From: BRH-c54 sp032251145
GTDB lineage: Bacteria > Bacteroidota > Bacteroidia > Flavobacteriales_E > Vicingaceae
DNA: 23,682 bases
Assembly (NCBI GenBank): GCA_032251145.1
Contig: JAVVER010000043.1
Location: 1 to 23,682, forward strand
Direction of reading: 5' to 3'
Below are positions 1-8,198 of the stretch, piece by piece; the first letter of the stretch is position 1; every line of letters begins with the position of its first letter. Position numbers and translations under genes: made by a program. The notes beneath the pieces were generated by a model. That model had not been told where the DNA came from. It was given only the letters and a program-made list of their open reading frames with translations, and made no database searches.

Positions 1-141
1 GACCCAAATTATAAACAAATATCCAAAGATGATGAGAAGGAGCTTTCTTTCGTCTGAAACAAAATTATAAAAAAAAGTAACTTTTATTTGTTTTTTATGA
101 CAGTACCTACGTGCAGTGTGGGGGATTTGATATGAAATGCT

Positions 142-885
142 TTATTTAAATTCTATTTTGAAGTATTCTAATCTTCGAAGGTTGTCCATCGAAGTGTCTG
201 AGACATATCCTTTAATTAATAAGATTGAATTGTCTATCCATTTAATTTCTTCGGGTCCCCATTCCATTAATTCTATTGAACTAATTTTGTTTATTGGATT
301 AGTATTGCTATAAAGTTCCAATCCATTAAATGTAAATCCAGCAACTAAGTCACAATTTCCAGAAATAATAGTTTTTTTGTCTGGCGATAAAATAGGAAAC
401 CCTGCTAAATAATTAGTGTCACCTGATTCCATGTCAATTAAAAGGTAATTATGCCACTCATAAAAAGCACCATATACTATGAAATGATTTAGATTGTCAA
501 TTGTTCCAAGATAATGGTACTGCCCATATTTACTATCATCATCGCTGTCATCGTTTATTAAATAAGCATTTTCTCCATTGTTAAGTTTGAATATCAAGGT
601 GTCTTGTATCCTAGTTACCTTTAAAGAGTCCTTATATAAATTCTTAGCTTCATCTTCACTTGGTTTTGGTATAAATATTTTTTCAAATTCTGATTTTTCT
701 ATCAACTTCACTTTTGCGGTAATTTCACCCAAATTGAAAGTAATCAAATCAGATTCCTGATTTTTTACTTCGTCAGTAACAACAGTATCAATCCCTATTA
801 TTGGGTCAGTATTCGAGTCAACTTTTGATTCTGAACAACCAATTATACCAATAGCCATTATTAGAATATATATATTATACCTCAC
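142..885 (-). CDS. Hypothetical lipoprotein (247 aa)
   Basis: The function is not recognised. The N-terminus (MRYNIYILIMAIGIIGC) is a lipoprotein signal peptide: one Arg, a short hydrophobic stretch, and a lipobox ending at Cys17. The mature protein is therefore probably anchored in the cell envelope. The rest is acidic, rich in Asp, Asn and Ser, with short beta-type segments and several Trp/Tyr-Gly pairs (for example around WGPEEIKW), but I see no catalytic motif. The start must be GTG at 885-883. An in-frame TAG lies two codons upstream, and the first internal ATG would leave too short a signal peptide. The gene stands alone, divergent from clpB across about 350 bp. I am confident it is a real secreted lipoprotein and have no basis for a role. 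Confidence 0.7.
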   Translation of the reverse strand: MRYNIYILIMAIGIIGCSESKVDSNTDPIIGIDTVVTDEVKNQESDLITFNLGEITAKVKLIEKSEFEKIFIPKPSEDEAKNLYKDSLKVTRIQDTLIFKLNNGENAYLINDDSDDDSKYGQYHYLGTIDNLNHFIVYGAFYEWHNYLLIDMESGDTNYLAGFPILSPDKKTIISGNCDLVAGFTFNGLELYSNTNPINKISSIELMEWGPEEIKWIDNSILLIKGYVSDTSMDNLRRLEYFKIEFK

Positions 886-1237
886 TTTCTATATTTTAGT
901 TATTTAATTAACAATTTTATTCTCCTCGCTGCCTCAATCGTTCCGCCTTGTGGTTTCTATTATTTTTAAATCAAGCATAAATTTACTAAACCTTTTTCAT
1001 TACAAAATTTTTTGTACTACTATATTTCTAACTTTTATTTACAAAAAGTGAAAAATCTGTGCAAATCCGTTTAATCCGTATCATCTGTGTTCCCATTCTT
1101 TTGTCACTAAAAACCCTCTTCAACCGACATTATTTCAGGCAAACAGCGTGTTGTTAAGCCAAATTTTCAGGTTTTCTATGGGTTTTTGTAGTTGGAGTTG
1201 AATTTGATGCCCAAATAATAAATTAAAAACAAGTACT
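886..1237. other. Gene-free divergent region upstream of clpB
   Basis: This 352-bp stretch separates the minus-strand lipoprotein gene from clpB and must hold both promoters. I see no convincing ORF. It contains a 16-nt near-palindrome at 1001-1016 (TACAAAA, two T, TTTTGTA) and a degenerate 9-10-bp periodic repeat at 1054-1092, listed separately. A weak Bacteroidota -7-like octamer, TGAATTTG, lies at 1199-1206, about 30 bp before the clpB ATG. It differs from TAnnTTTG at one position, and I see no clear -33 box or heat-shock operator. Confidence 0.5.
1054..1092. repeat. Degenerate ATCYGT periodic intergenic repeat
   Basis: Four short units, each beginning ATCTGT or ATCCGT, start at 1055, 1065, 1074 and 1083, so the period is 10, 9 and 9 bp. 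From memory, runs of this kind (ATCTGTG, ATCCGT, ATCTGTGTTC) recur between genes in many Bacteroidota genomes. That this copy belongs to such a dispersed family is inference; only the periodicity is seen here. Confidence 0.5.
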
Positions 1238-3847
1238 ATGAACTTTAACAATTATACCATCAAATCGCAAGAAGCCATTCAACAAGCTCAGCAAATTGCT
1301 ACAGGTTTAGGACAACAAGCTATAGAAACAGGACATATCCTAAAAGGAATTTTAGAAGTCGATGAGAATGTAGCTCCTTTTATTCTGAGTAAATTGGGCA
1401 TTAACACCAATGTGTTTAAACAGACTTTAGATAAAATTGTGGAATCTTACCCAAAAGTTTCGGGTGGAAACCAATATTTATCGCAAAATGCGAATAAAGC
1501 ATTACAAAAAGCTACCGCTTACCTAAAAGAATTTAAAGATGAATATGTAACCATAGAACACTTATTGTTGGCGTTGTTGGATGCAGGAGATACTGTTGCT
1601 CAGTTTATGAAAGACAACGGCATTAAAGAAAAAGAAATGAAAGCAGCTATTCAGGAGTTGAGAAAAGGCGAAAAGGTTACTTCTCAAAGTCAGGAAGAGC
1701 AATACAATTCATTGAAAAAATATGCTAAAAACTTAAACGAATTAGCCAAAGAAAACAAGTTAGACCCAGTTATTGGTCGAGATGAAGAGATTAGAAGAGT
1801 ACTTCAAATTTTGTCCAGAAGAACGAAGAATAATCCTATTTTAGTTGGAGAACCAGGAGTTGGTAAAACGGCTATTGCAGAAGGATTGGCTCATCGGATT
1901 ATTTCGGGAGATGTTCCTGAAAACCTTAAAAACAAGCAAATTTTTGCCTTGGATATGGGAGCATTAATTGCCGGAGCGAAATACAAAGGAGAATTTGAAG
2001 AGCGTTTAAAATCAGTAGTAAAAGAAGTAATTGGTGCGGAAGGAGATATTGTATTGTTTATTGATGAAATTCATACCTTGGTGGGAGCCGGAGGAGGAGA
2101 AGGAGCAATGGATGCAGCCAATATTTTAAAACCTGCTTTGGCAAGAGGGGAGCTAAAAGCGATTGGAGCAACCACTTTAAATGAATATCAAAAATATTTT
2201 GAGAAAGACAAAGCGTTGGAAAGACGTTTTCAAAAGGTGATGATAGACGAACCCAATACAGAAGATGCTATTTCTATCCTAAGAGGTATTAAAGAAAAAT
2301 ATGAAAATCACCATAAAGTGCAAATAAAAGATGCAGCCATTATTGCTGCTGTAGAGCTTTCTCAGCGTTATATTACAGACAGATTTTTACCTGATAAAGC
2401 CATCGATTTAATTGATGAAGCGGCTTCAAAATTGCGTATGGAAATCAATTCTAAACCTGAAGTGTTAGATGAGATTGAACGTAAAATTATGCAGTTGGAA
2501 ATTGAGCGTGAAGCTATTAAAAGAGAGAAAGATGATAAGAAATTGGCAAAAATTCAAGAGGAATTGGCGAATTTGAATGAAGAAAAAAATAGTTTAAATG
2601 CGAAATGGATGGCTGAAAAAGAAGTGGTGGAAGGCATCCAAAAAGCCAAAGAAGAATTAGAAAATTTAAAATACGAAGCCGAACAAGCAGAACGAAGTGG
2701 CGATTACGGAAAAGTGGCCGAAATACGCTATGGAAAAACCAAAGAAGCGGAAGAAAAGTTAGAGGCTTTTAAAACTGATTTGGCTCAAATGCAATCGGGT
2801 TCTAAAATGATTAAAGAAGAAGTTACCATTGAAGAAATTGCAGAAGTAGTTTCTAAATGGACAGGGATTCCAGTAACTAAAATGTTGGAAACGGAAAGAG
2901 AAAAATTACTTCGTTTGGAAGATGAATTGCACAAAAGAGTGGTTGGTCAGGAAGAAGCGATTACAGCTGTTGCCGATGCAGTAAGAAGAAGTAGAGCTGG
3001 TTTGCAAGATGAAAAAAGACCTATCGGTTCTTTCATATTTTTGGGAACAACAGGTGTCGGAAAAACAGAGTTGGCAAAAGCATTGAGCGAATTTTTGTTT
3101 AACGATGAAAACGCCATGACCAGAATAGACATGAGTGAATACCAAGACAAACATTCTGTATCTAGGTTAATTGGTGCTCCTCCAGGATATGTGGGTTATG
3201 ATGAGGGCGGTCAACTTACCGAAGCAGTTCGTAGAAAACCTTACTCAGTAATTTTATTAGACGAGATTGAAAAAGCCCATCCTGATGTGTATAACATTTT
3301 ATTACAAGTATTAGATGATGGAAGATTGACCGATAACAAAGGTAGAGTAGTGAATTTTAAAAATACCATTATCATAATGACTTCCAACTTGGGTTCGCAC
3401 ATTATACAAGAAAGTTTTGAAAGCATAGGCAAAATAGACCGAGAAAGCGTCATTGAAAAAACCAAATTAGAAGTTTTTGGATTGTTAAGAAAAACCATCA
3501 GACCGGAGTTGCTAAACAGAATTGATGAAACCATCATGTTTACGCCACTAAGTGAAGCAGATATTTATAAAGTTGTAAAATTGCAGTTGGATTTGTTAGC
3601 AAAAATGGTGGCGAAAAACGATATAAAACTTACAGCTACTGATGATGCGATACATAAAATAGCTTTATTAGGTTACGACCCTCAATTTGGAGCAAGACCT
3701 GTAAAAAGAGTGATACAGAAAAATGTATTGAACGAACTTTCTAAAGAAATTTTAGCAGGACGAGTAACACCAGCATCAGAAATAGTGTTGGATGAATTTG
3801 ACGGTAAGTTTGTATTTAGAAATAAAATAGAAGGAAAGGAGAAGTAA
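1238..3847 (+). CDS. clpB: ATP-dependent chaperone / disaggregase ClpB
   Basis: Hsp100-family hexameric AAA+ protein that, with DnaK/DnaJ/GrpE, extracts polypeptides from aggregates in the cytoplasm. The layout is complete. A double Clp-N domain spans about residues 1-145. NBD1 has Walker A GEPGVGKT at 204-211 and Walker B IVLFIDE at 271-277. A long charged coiled-coil M domain (about 400-530), rich in Glu/Lys, separates ClpB from ClpA, ClpC and ClpX. NBD2 has Walker A GTTGVGKT at 603-610 and Walker B VILLDE at 671-676, and the C-terminal D2-small domain contains FGARPVKRVIQ. There is no ClpP-binding tripeptide loop that I can see. At 869 aa it has the normal length for the family. The ATG at 1238 gives the standard N-terminus (MNFNNYTIKSQEAI). 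It is monocistronic. Heat or stress induction is expected from the family, but no operator is visible. Confidence 0.97.
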   Translation: MNFNNYTIKSQEAIQQAQQIATGLGQQAIETGHILKGILEVDENVAPFILSKLGINTNVFKQTLDKIVESYPKVSGGNQYLSQNANKALQKATAYLKEFKDEYVTIEHLLLALLDAGDTVAQFMKDNGIKEKEMKAAIQELRKGEKVTSQSQEEQYNSLKKYAKNLNELAKENKLDPVIGRDEEIRRVLQILSRRTKNNPILVGEPGVGKTAIAEGLAHRIISGDVPENLKNKQIFALDMGALIAGAKYKGEFEERLKSVVKEVIGAEGDIVLFIDEIHTLVGAGGGEGAMDAANILKPALARGELKAIGATTLNEYQKYFEKDKALERRFQKVMIDEPNTEDAISILRGIKEKYENHHKVQIKDAAIIAAVELSQRYITDRFLPDKAIDLIDEAASKLRMEINSKPEVLDEIERKIMQLEIEREAIKREKDDKKLAKIQEELANLNEEKNSLNAKWMAEKEVVEGIQKAKEELENLKYEAEQAERSGDYGKVAEIRYGKTKEAEEKLEAFKTDLAQMQSGSKMIKEEVTIEEIAEVVSKWTGIPVTKMLETEREKLLRLEDELHKRVVGQEEAITAVADAVRRSRAGLQDEKRPIGSFIFLGTTGVGKTELAKALSEFLFNDENAMTRIDMSEYQDKHSVSRLIGAPPGYVGYDEGGQLTEAVRRKPYSVILLDEIEKAHPDVYNILLQVLDDGRLTDNKGRVVNFKNTIIIMTSNLGSHIIQESFESIGKIDRESVIEKTKLEVFGLLRKTIRPELLNRIDETIMFTPLSEADIYKVVKLQLDLLAKMVAKNDIKLTATDDAIHKIALLGYDPQFGARPVKRVIQKNVLNELSKEILAGRVTPASEIVLDEFDGKFVFRNKIEGKEK

Positions 3848-3924
3848 AAGCCGTCAATCAAACCTAACAGGTTTAAAACTCATTAAGTGGTAAGATTACA
3901 AAATTAGTATTTAAAATGTTATTA

Positions 3925-3957
3925 CCGATAATTTCAAGAAATGCAGAAAATTATCGG
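3925..3957 (+). terminator. Possible clpB terminator (10-bp inverted repeat)
   Basis: CCGATAATTT (3925-3934) pairs perfectly with AAATTATCGG (3948-3957) around a 13-nt loop, 78 bp after the clpB stop. The following sequence is pyrimidine-rich (TCTTTCTTCT) but is not a clean T tract, so this could be a weak terminator, an mRNA 3'-end stabiliser or a binding site. Confidence 0.35.
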
Positions 3958-4092
3958 GAATCTTTCTTCTATTGCTAATCTCTTTGGTAATTAGAGCTAA
4001 TTTACCAACCAACAACCAACTAATCTTAAGTGTATTATAAGTGGGCTTTTTACTAAATAAATGAATTAATTTTTTTTATTGGAAATAAAAGC

Positions 4093-4100
4093 TCAACTTT
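4093..4100 (+). promoter_or_regulatory. Candidate -7 element of the DEAD-box gene
   Basis: CAACTTTG matches the Bacteroidota -7 consensus TAnnTTTG in all fixed positions except the first. A T-rich block sits at the -33 distance, without a clear TTTG. It lies 124 bp before the helicase ATG. Confidence 0.35.
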
Positions 4101-4194
4101 GCCACCGCTTATAACAAAAAGTTGTAAAGCATAACTCGCCAAATTGGTAAAGAGTATTTCTAGCGATCTTTTCGTCCCGCTGTTAATAATCAAC

Positions 4195-4209
4195 ATACCG
4201 ATTCGGTAT
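4195..4209. promoter_or_regulatory. Short palindrome in helicase leader
   Basis: ATACCGA and TCGGTAT form perfect 7-nt arms around one central base, ending 14 nt before the helicase ATG. As RNA it could form a 6-bp stem with a 3-nt loop next to the ribosome landing site. As DNA it could be a repressor site. Neither role is shown by the sequence. Confidence 0.35.
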
Positions 4210-4223
4210 AAATAAACAAAAAA

Positions 4224-5993
4224 ATGACATTTAAAGAATTAGGTCTTGACGAGCATATCGTGAAGGCAGTTGAAGAATTGGGTTTTGAAAAGCCATCACC
4301 AATTCAAGAAGAATCTATTCCATTATTAATTACTGGAGACAAAGATTACGTGGGTTTAGCACAAACAGGAACAGGTAAAACTGCTGCTTTTGGCTTGCCA
4401 ATGATACAACAAATTGATACGAACCTAAAATCTATCCAAGGGATGATTTTGTGTCCTACTAGAGAGTTGTGTTTACAAATCACTAACGAGTTAAAATTGT
4501 ATGCAAAATATACAAAAGGTATTAAAGTAGTAGCTGTTTATGGTGGTGCTAGCATTAGCGACCAAATCAGAGAAATTAAAAGTGGTGTAAATATTATGGT
4601 GGGAACGCCTGGAAGAACCATTGATTTAATGGAAAGAAGAGTACTAAAATTTGACGAAGTTAAAACAGTAGTGTTAGATGAAGCCGATGAAATGTTAAAC
4701 ATGGGTTTTAAAGAAGACATTACTAAAATTATAGAACAAGCACCTGCTTCAAAACATACTTGGTTGTTTTCTGCAACTATGCCTAAAGAGGTAGAGCGTA
4801 TAGCTAAAAACTATATGACAGACCCAGTAAGAGTTATTGTTGGAACAAAAAATAGCTCTGCAGCTAATATTGCACACCAATATTGTACAGTAGCAGGAAG
4901 AGATCAATATGATGCATTAAGAAGATTTATTGATGTTGCTCCAGGAATGTACGGTATTGTTTTTTGCAGAACCAGAAGAGAAACGAAAGAAATTGCAGAC
5001 AAATTAATGGCTGATGGCTATAATGCAGATGCATTACATGGCGATTTATCACAAGCTCAAAGAGATGGTGTGATGGCAAAATTCAGAAACAGAAATTTAC
5101 AAGTGTTAATTGCTACCGATGTTGCTGCAAGAGGAATTGATGTAGATGATTTAACGCACGTTTTCCATGTTGATTTACCAGATGAAATTGAAAGTTATAC
5201 CCACAGAAGTGGACGTACTGCAAGAGCTGGAAAATCAGGAAGGTCTGTTGCATTAGTTAGCCCTTCAAAAGCGAGCAGAGTACGTTTAGTGGAGAAACAA
5301 ATTGGTGGTAAAATGGAGTTGATTCAAGTTCCTACTGGTAAAGAAATTTGTTTCCAACAATTAATGAAAGTGATTCAAAACGTAAAAGAAGTTGAGATTA
5401 ATGAAAAAGGATTAGCTCCTTACATTGCTCAAATTCACGAAGAATTTGCTGACGTTTCTAAAGAAGAATTAGTTGAAAGATTTGTATCCTTAGAATTCAA
5501 TCGTTTTATTAAAGATTACGAAAAAGCGAGAGATTTGAATATTGATATGAGTACGATGAGAAAAGGAAGAGAAAGAGGCGAGCGTGGCGACAGAAATAGA
5601 GGTGAAAGAAGTGATAACACTACAAGAAATACTAGCAGATTGTTCATCAATATTGGAAAAATGGATGGATTTGAAAACAAAGGTCAAATTTTGGGATTCA
5701 TTTGCAACCAAACAGGTGTTGACGGAAATTCTATAGGAAAAATTGACTTATTTGATAGCTTTGCTTTTATTGGTGTTGACGATAATGTAGGAAATACACT
5801 TATCAATAGCCTTAATGGTAGAAATGTTGAGAACAGAGATATTCGTATTGAGTTTTCTAAAGATAAGCCAAGAGGCGAAAGAGGAGATAGAGGTGGAGAT
5901 AGAGGTGGATACAAAGGCGGTGGAGACCGTGGTGGAAACCGTAGAGAAAGAACTTCATCTCGTTCTTCATTTAAAAGAGAACGTAGAAGCTAA
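4224..5993 (+). CDS. deaD: DEAD-box ATP-dependent RNA helicase (DeaD/CsdA-type)
   Basis: Unwinds short RNA duplexes using ATP and acts in ribosome assembly, mRNA decay or cold adaptation. All family motifs are present: Q motif (FEKPSPIQ), motif I AQTGTGKT at 46-53, Ia PTREL, Ib TPGR, II DEAD at 152-155, III SAT, IV IVFCRTR, V ARGIDV and VI HRSGRTARAGKSG. After the helicase core come a dimerisation-type region, a linker with RGERGDRNRGER-like repeats, and a DbpA/CsdA-type RNA-binding fold (about residues 470-550, starting SRLFINIGKMDGF). A final RGG/GGDRGG-rich tail ends RERRS. The RNA-binding fold plus tail places it with DeaD/CsdA rather than RhlE or SrmB; DbpA itself is the main alternative. 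It is monocistronic, with a probable leader of about 120 nt and a strong downstream terminator. Confidence 0.93.
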   Translation: MTFKELGLDEHIVKAVEELGFEKPSPIQEESIPLLITGDKDYVGLAQTGTGKTAAFGLPMIQQIDTNLKSIQGMILCPTRELCLQITNELKLYAKYTKGIKVVAVYGGASISDQIREIKSGVNIMVGTPGRTIDLMERRVLKFDEVKTVVLDEADEMLNMGFKEDITKIIEQAPASKHTWLFSATMPKEVERIAKNYMTDPVRVIVGTKNSSAANIAHQYCTVAGRDQYDALRRFIDVAPGMYGIVFCRTRRETKEIADKLMADGYNADALHGDLSQAQRDGVMAKFRNRNLQVLIATDVAARGIDVDDLTHVFHVDLPDEIESYTHRSGRTARAGKSGRSVALVSPSKASRVRLVEKQIGGKMELIQVPTGKEICFQQLMKVIQNVKEVEINEKGLAPYIAQIHEEFADVSKEELVERFVSLEFNRFIKDYEKARDLNIDMSTMRKGRERGERGDRNRGERSDNTTRNTSRLFINIGKMDGFENKGQILGFICNQTGVDGNSIGKIDLFDSFAFIGVDDNVGNTLINSLNGRNVENRDIRIEFSKDKPRGERGDRGGDRGGYKGGGDRGGNRRERTSSRSSFKRERRS

Positions 5994-6032
5994 ATCTTTG
6001 CAAGCAAACTCCCAAATACTTCGTTATTCTCA

Positions 6033-6078
6033 TTTTTGATTCAGTCATTTACTTTAGTAAACTCCTTAGAATCAAAAA
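6033..6078 (+). other. Nested inverted repeats in helicase 3' region
   Basis: TTTTTGATTC (6033-6042) is complementary to GAATCAAAAA (6069-6078). Inside that loop, TTTACT and AGTAAA form a second small hairpin. The structure lies 40 bp after the helicase stop and before the true terminator, so it is probably part of the mRNA 3' UTR. Confidence 0.4.
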
Positions 6079-6095
6079 TTTTGAAAGCCTCGTCT

Positions 6096-6139
6096 TTGGA
6101 AGTTTTCTTATTAAAGTCTTAAAATTGGAAGTTTTCTTA
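6096..6139 (+). repeat. Direct 15-bp repeat, two copies
   Basis: TTGGAAGTTTTCTTA occurs identically at 6096-6110 and 6125-6139, that is 29 bp apart, in the 3' UTR of the helicase gene. No function is apparent; a local duplication is the simplest explanation. Confidence 0.6.
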
Positions 6140-6157
6140 CCGATTTTTGAAACAACT

Positions 6158-6190
6158 AAAAGCTCCATGAGAAATCATGGAGCTTTTTTT
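6158..6190. terminator. Strong Rho-independent terminator, probably bidirectional
   Basis: A 13-bp perfect stem (AAAAGCTCCATGA with TCATGGAGCTTTT) around the tetraloop GAAA is followed by a T tract on the plus strand. It ends the helicase transcript. Because the stem begins with AAAA it also gives a short T run on the minus strand, 65 bp beyond the convergent lipoprotein gene, so it may serve both. Confidence 0.88.
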
Positions 6191-6254
6191 ATGGGGTGTT
6201 TTGCTTAAATAGAACTAATGAAATAATTTTTTATTCCGTAACCATATCAATTTG

Positions 6255-7172
6255 TCAAAAATTAATAATCTTTTCATCTTTTATATTCCAATTAAAATAA
6301 AGCCTTCTATTACTTGAATATGATACTAAACTATCTCCATTCACTTTCTTATCATAAATATATGTGCCAACTAAAGATCCTTCAATCCATCCCCTTTCAA
6401 TATCTGTTAATTTATATTCGTAATTATAATCCACTCTTTTCTGACCATGATAATTTAAATCAATAGTATCTTTTTTAACGCTATCTCCTATCAAAAGAGT
6501 TACTTTGTCTAATTTGACATCGCTTTCACTGCTATTATCACTAGTTGTGAGATCTCTAAAATGACATTTAATTATAATCCCTTTTTTATTTTCATTGCTT
6601 TTTATAGAATATGCTTCACTATCAACAGACACAATAGTTGTATCTCCATTAATAAAAAACCACAATCTATTAACATAATCATCAAATTTATAATTTTTAT
6701 GTTCTTTAGGTACCTTAATATACTCAACTCTCAGCATAAGTCTCTGAGGTATGCTGTCAAACCTTTCATAATAACCTAATCGAACACCATTATAATATGA
6801 TACTTTCTCATACAAGTTACCATTCTTATAATAACTTCTATAATCACCATCCATAACACCCATTTTGTATTGAGTCTGTGATTTCAAACTACCATTCTCA
6901 TAATATTCTTCTACAGTCCCATCTAATTTATCATCAACATATCTCCCTTTCTCACTTATTTTTTCATTTTCATAGTAACATACATATTCGTCATTTTTCT
7001 TATTGTTTACGATAGTATATTCACATTTAATTTTTGTATCTTCATCTACAACTATTATTTTTTCTTTTTTATCATTTGAACAAGAGAAAATAGACATTAA
7101 AATAATCAAATATAAAATTATATTAATCCAGTTTAGTTTAGTTGTTCTTTGATTTATAGATGTTTTTATCAT
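6255..7172 (-). CDS. MORN/YwqK-repeat lipoprotein (305 aa)
   Basis: Probable envelope lipoprotein: a basic N-terminus (MIKTSINQRTTKLNW), a hydrophobic stretch, and a lipobox SIFSC followed by a charged linker. Residues of about 45-140 carry repeated units of the form YENG-x-L/K-x-x-x-x-Y-x-x-G-x-x-x-G-x-x-x-x-Y (YYENGSLKSQTQYKMGVMDG, YYKNGNLYEKVSYYNGVRLG). These match the MORN_2/YwqK-like repeat family, often labelled antitoxin-like although few have any shown toxin partner. The C-terminal half is beta-rich and not recognised. It follows the PorP/SprF gene in the same direction after 80 bp, but no functional link is evident. I see no toxin gene beside it, so the antitoxin label should not be carried over. 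Confidence 0.75.
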   Translation of the reverse strand: MIKTSINQRTTKLNWINIILYLIILMSIFSCSNDKKEKIIVVDEDTKIKCEYTIVNNKKNDEYVCYYENEKISEKGRYVDDKLDGTVEEYYENGSLKSQTQYKMGVMDGDYRSYYKNGNLYEKVSYYNGVRLGYYERFDSIPQRLMLRVEYIKVPKEHKNYKFDDYVNRLWFFINGDTTIVSVDSEAYSIKSNENKKGIIIKCHFRDLTTSDNSSESDVKLDKVTLLIGDSVKKDTIDLNYHGQKRVDYNYEYKLTDIERGWIEGSLVGTYIYDKKVNGDSLVSYSSNRRLYFNWNIKDEKIINF

Positions 7173-7252
7173 AGAAAATGGAAATAGTGAATTTTTTATA
7201 GGTTAAAATTTTATGGGTAATTTATCCAATTTTCTGTTGTAGTTTGAATGCC

Positions 7253-8197
7253 TCACAACGCATAAGCAGGGCAGGTGTGCGATTTCATGCCACCACCTTC
7301 TCCAATACCACCACCAGAGCATTGTCTAAATCCTAACATAATTTCGTGGCTGTAGTTGCCATAAATTTTGTTGAGTGGAAAATCAAAGGCATAACCAACA
7401 GTAATTGTATCAAACAATCGGAATTTAATTTGTGCAACAATGGCTTCTCCAGCTCTGTAGCCAATTCCCATAGTAAAGTTTCGTCTATACACCCAAGCAA
7501 TATTCAAATCTAATGCAGGTGGTCCCATATTGTTCATTTTCAATAAAAATGATTTAAAAACGGTCCAGTCATTATGCACAGATTGATGTCCCATACCTAT
7601 ATAATATTGGTTTACCTGTTTAGACTCTTGTCCGAGTTTAATGTTTTTAAAATAGGTTTGATTGATAGAAAAACTGTAATACACTTTGTTGTTGTACAAT
7701 AAAATTCCGGGCATAATATCTGGGTAATGCAGTACAGAACCTCCAGCATTATCCAACACTGGGTCAGGATTATTGTTGCCGAAAACATCTGTCATACTAT
7801 ACTGTTGCACGCCAGCAAAAATTCCTGCTCCCAACGTAAGTTTGGGAAAAATCTTTTTGTGGTAGGCATATCCTAATTTAATGTAGGAGCGAGTAGTAAG
7901 ATGTAAAGCATCTTGTTCAACATAAAGCCCAACAGCATGCGTACCTTTGTTGGGTTTGTAATGGTTGCTTTTAATAGGCATGTGTGCACTTGCAAAATAG
8001 GTGCGTGGAGCATTATCAAAACCTACCCATTGCAAACGAGTTCCTGCTTTAAAGTCTAAACATTTAGCAGTACCTGCAAAAGCAGGGTTGTGTCCAAAAT
8101 TATTAAATGTATATTGCGAGTATTGTGGAGCTTGCTGTCCAAAAAGTGTTTGAACAACCAACATGAAAATAGCTATGTAACTTACAATTTTAAACAT
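7253..8197 (-). CDS. PorP/SprF family outer-membrane protein
   Basis: Type IX secretion-associated beta-barrel-like protein of about 314 aa. It begins with a signal peptide (cleavage probably after LFGQ), followed by the family hallmark QAPQYSQYTFNNFGHNPAFAGT (shown here only as the QYSQYTFN...NPAFAG core). Later family-typical stretches include GYAYHKKIFPKLTLGAGIFAG and GIGYRAGEAIVAQIKF, and it ends in a Gly/Cys-rich tail. Members such as SprF in Flavobacterium johnsoniae are needed for secretion or surface attachment of one partner carrying a type B C-terminal domain. The partner here is the gene immediately upstream: its stop codon lies 1 bp before this ATG, so the two are almost certainly cotranscribed. 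The Gly/Cys-rich end (CSGGGIGEGGG...HTCPAYAL) is unusual. Length and start fit the family. Confidence 0.9.
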   Translation of the reverse strand: MFKIVSYIAIFMLVVQTLFGQQAPQYSQYTFNNFGHNPAFAGTAKCLDFKAGTRLQWVGFDNAPRTYFASAHMPIKSNHYKPNKGTHAVGLYVEQDALHLTTRSYIKLGYAYHKKIFPKLTLGAGIFAGVQQYSMTDVFGNNNPDPVLDNAGGSVLHYPDIMPGILLYNNKVYYSFSINQTYFKNIKLGQESKQVNQYYIGMGHQSVHNDWTVFKSFLLKMNNMGPPALDLNIAWVYRRNFTMGIGYRAGEAIVAQIKFRLFDTITVGYAFDFPLNKIYGNYSHEIMLGFRQCSGGGIGEGGGMKSHTCPAYAL

Positions 8198-8198
8198 A

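Larger units (their letters stand above)
3848..4223. other. Gene-free region between clpB and the DEAD-box gene
   Basis: 376 bp with no supported ORF. It holds a short hairpin just after clpB (AAACCT, loop AAC, AGGTTT at 3860-3874), a 10-bp inverted repeat at 3925-3957, T-rich sequence, a candidate -7 element CAACTTTG at 4093-4100, and a short palindrome at 4195-4209. If that -7 is used, the helicase mRNA has a leader of roughly 115-120 nt, which fits the long leaders often found on cold-induced DEAD-box genes. That last link is inference. Confidence 0.5.

Noticed and set aside
1..69. Two reading frames open from the left edge (ending at 57 and 69) that might be the last codons of an upstream plus-strand gene.
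   Set aside because: Only 18-22 codons, both equally open in AT-rich DNA, with no recognisable motif; it cannot be decided without sequence to the left.
3860..3874. Hairpin AAACCT-AAC-AGGTTT directly after clpB as a terminator.
   Set aside because: The stem is only 6 bp, the loop is 3 nt and no T tract follows; it may be a fragment of a dispersed repeat, but only weakly similar sequence is seen elsewhere in the window (near 13045).
5684..6039. ORFs on both strands over the RGG-rich tail of the helicase, one running past its stop codon.
   Set aside because: Repetitive Gly/Arg codons keep other frames open; the translated sequence is low complexity and lacks its own start context.
6255..7172. 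Toxin-antitoxin system suggested by YwqK-like repeats.
   Set aside because: The protein is a secreted lipoprotein and no toxin-like gene lies next to it, so the antitoxin name is not supported.
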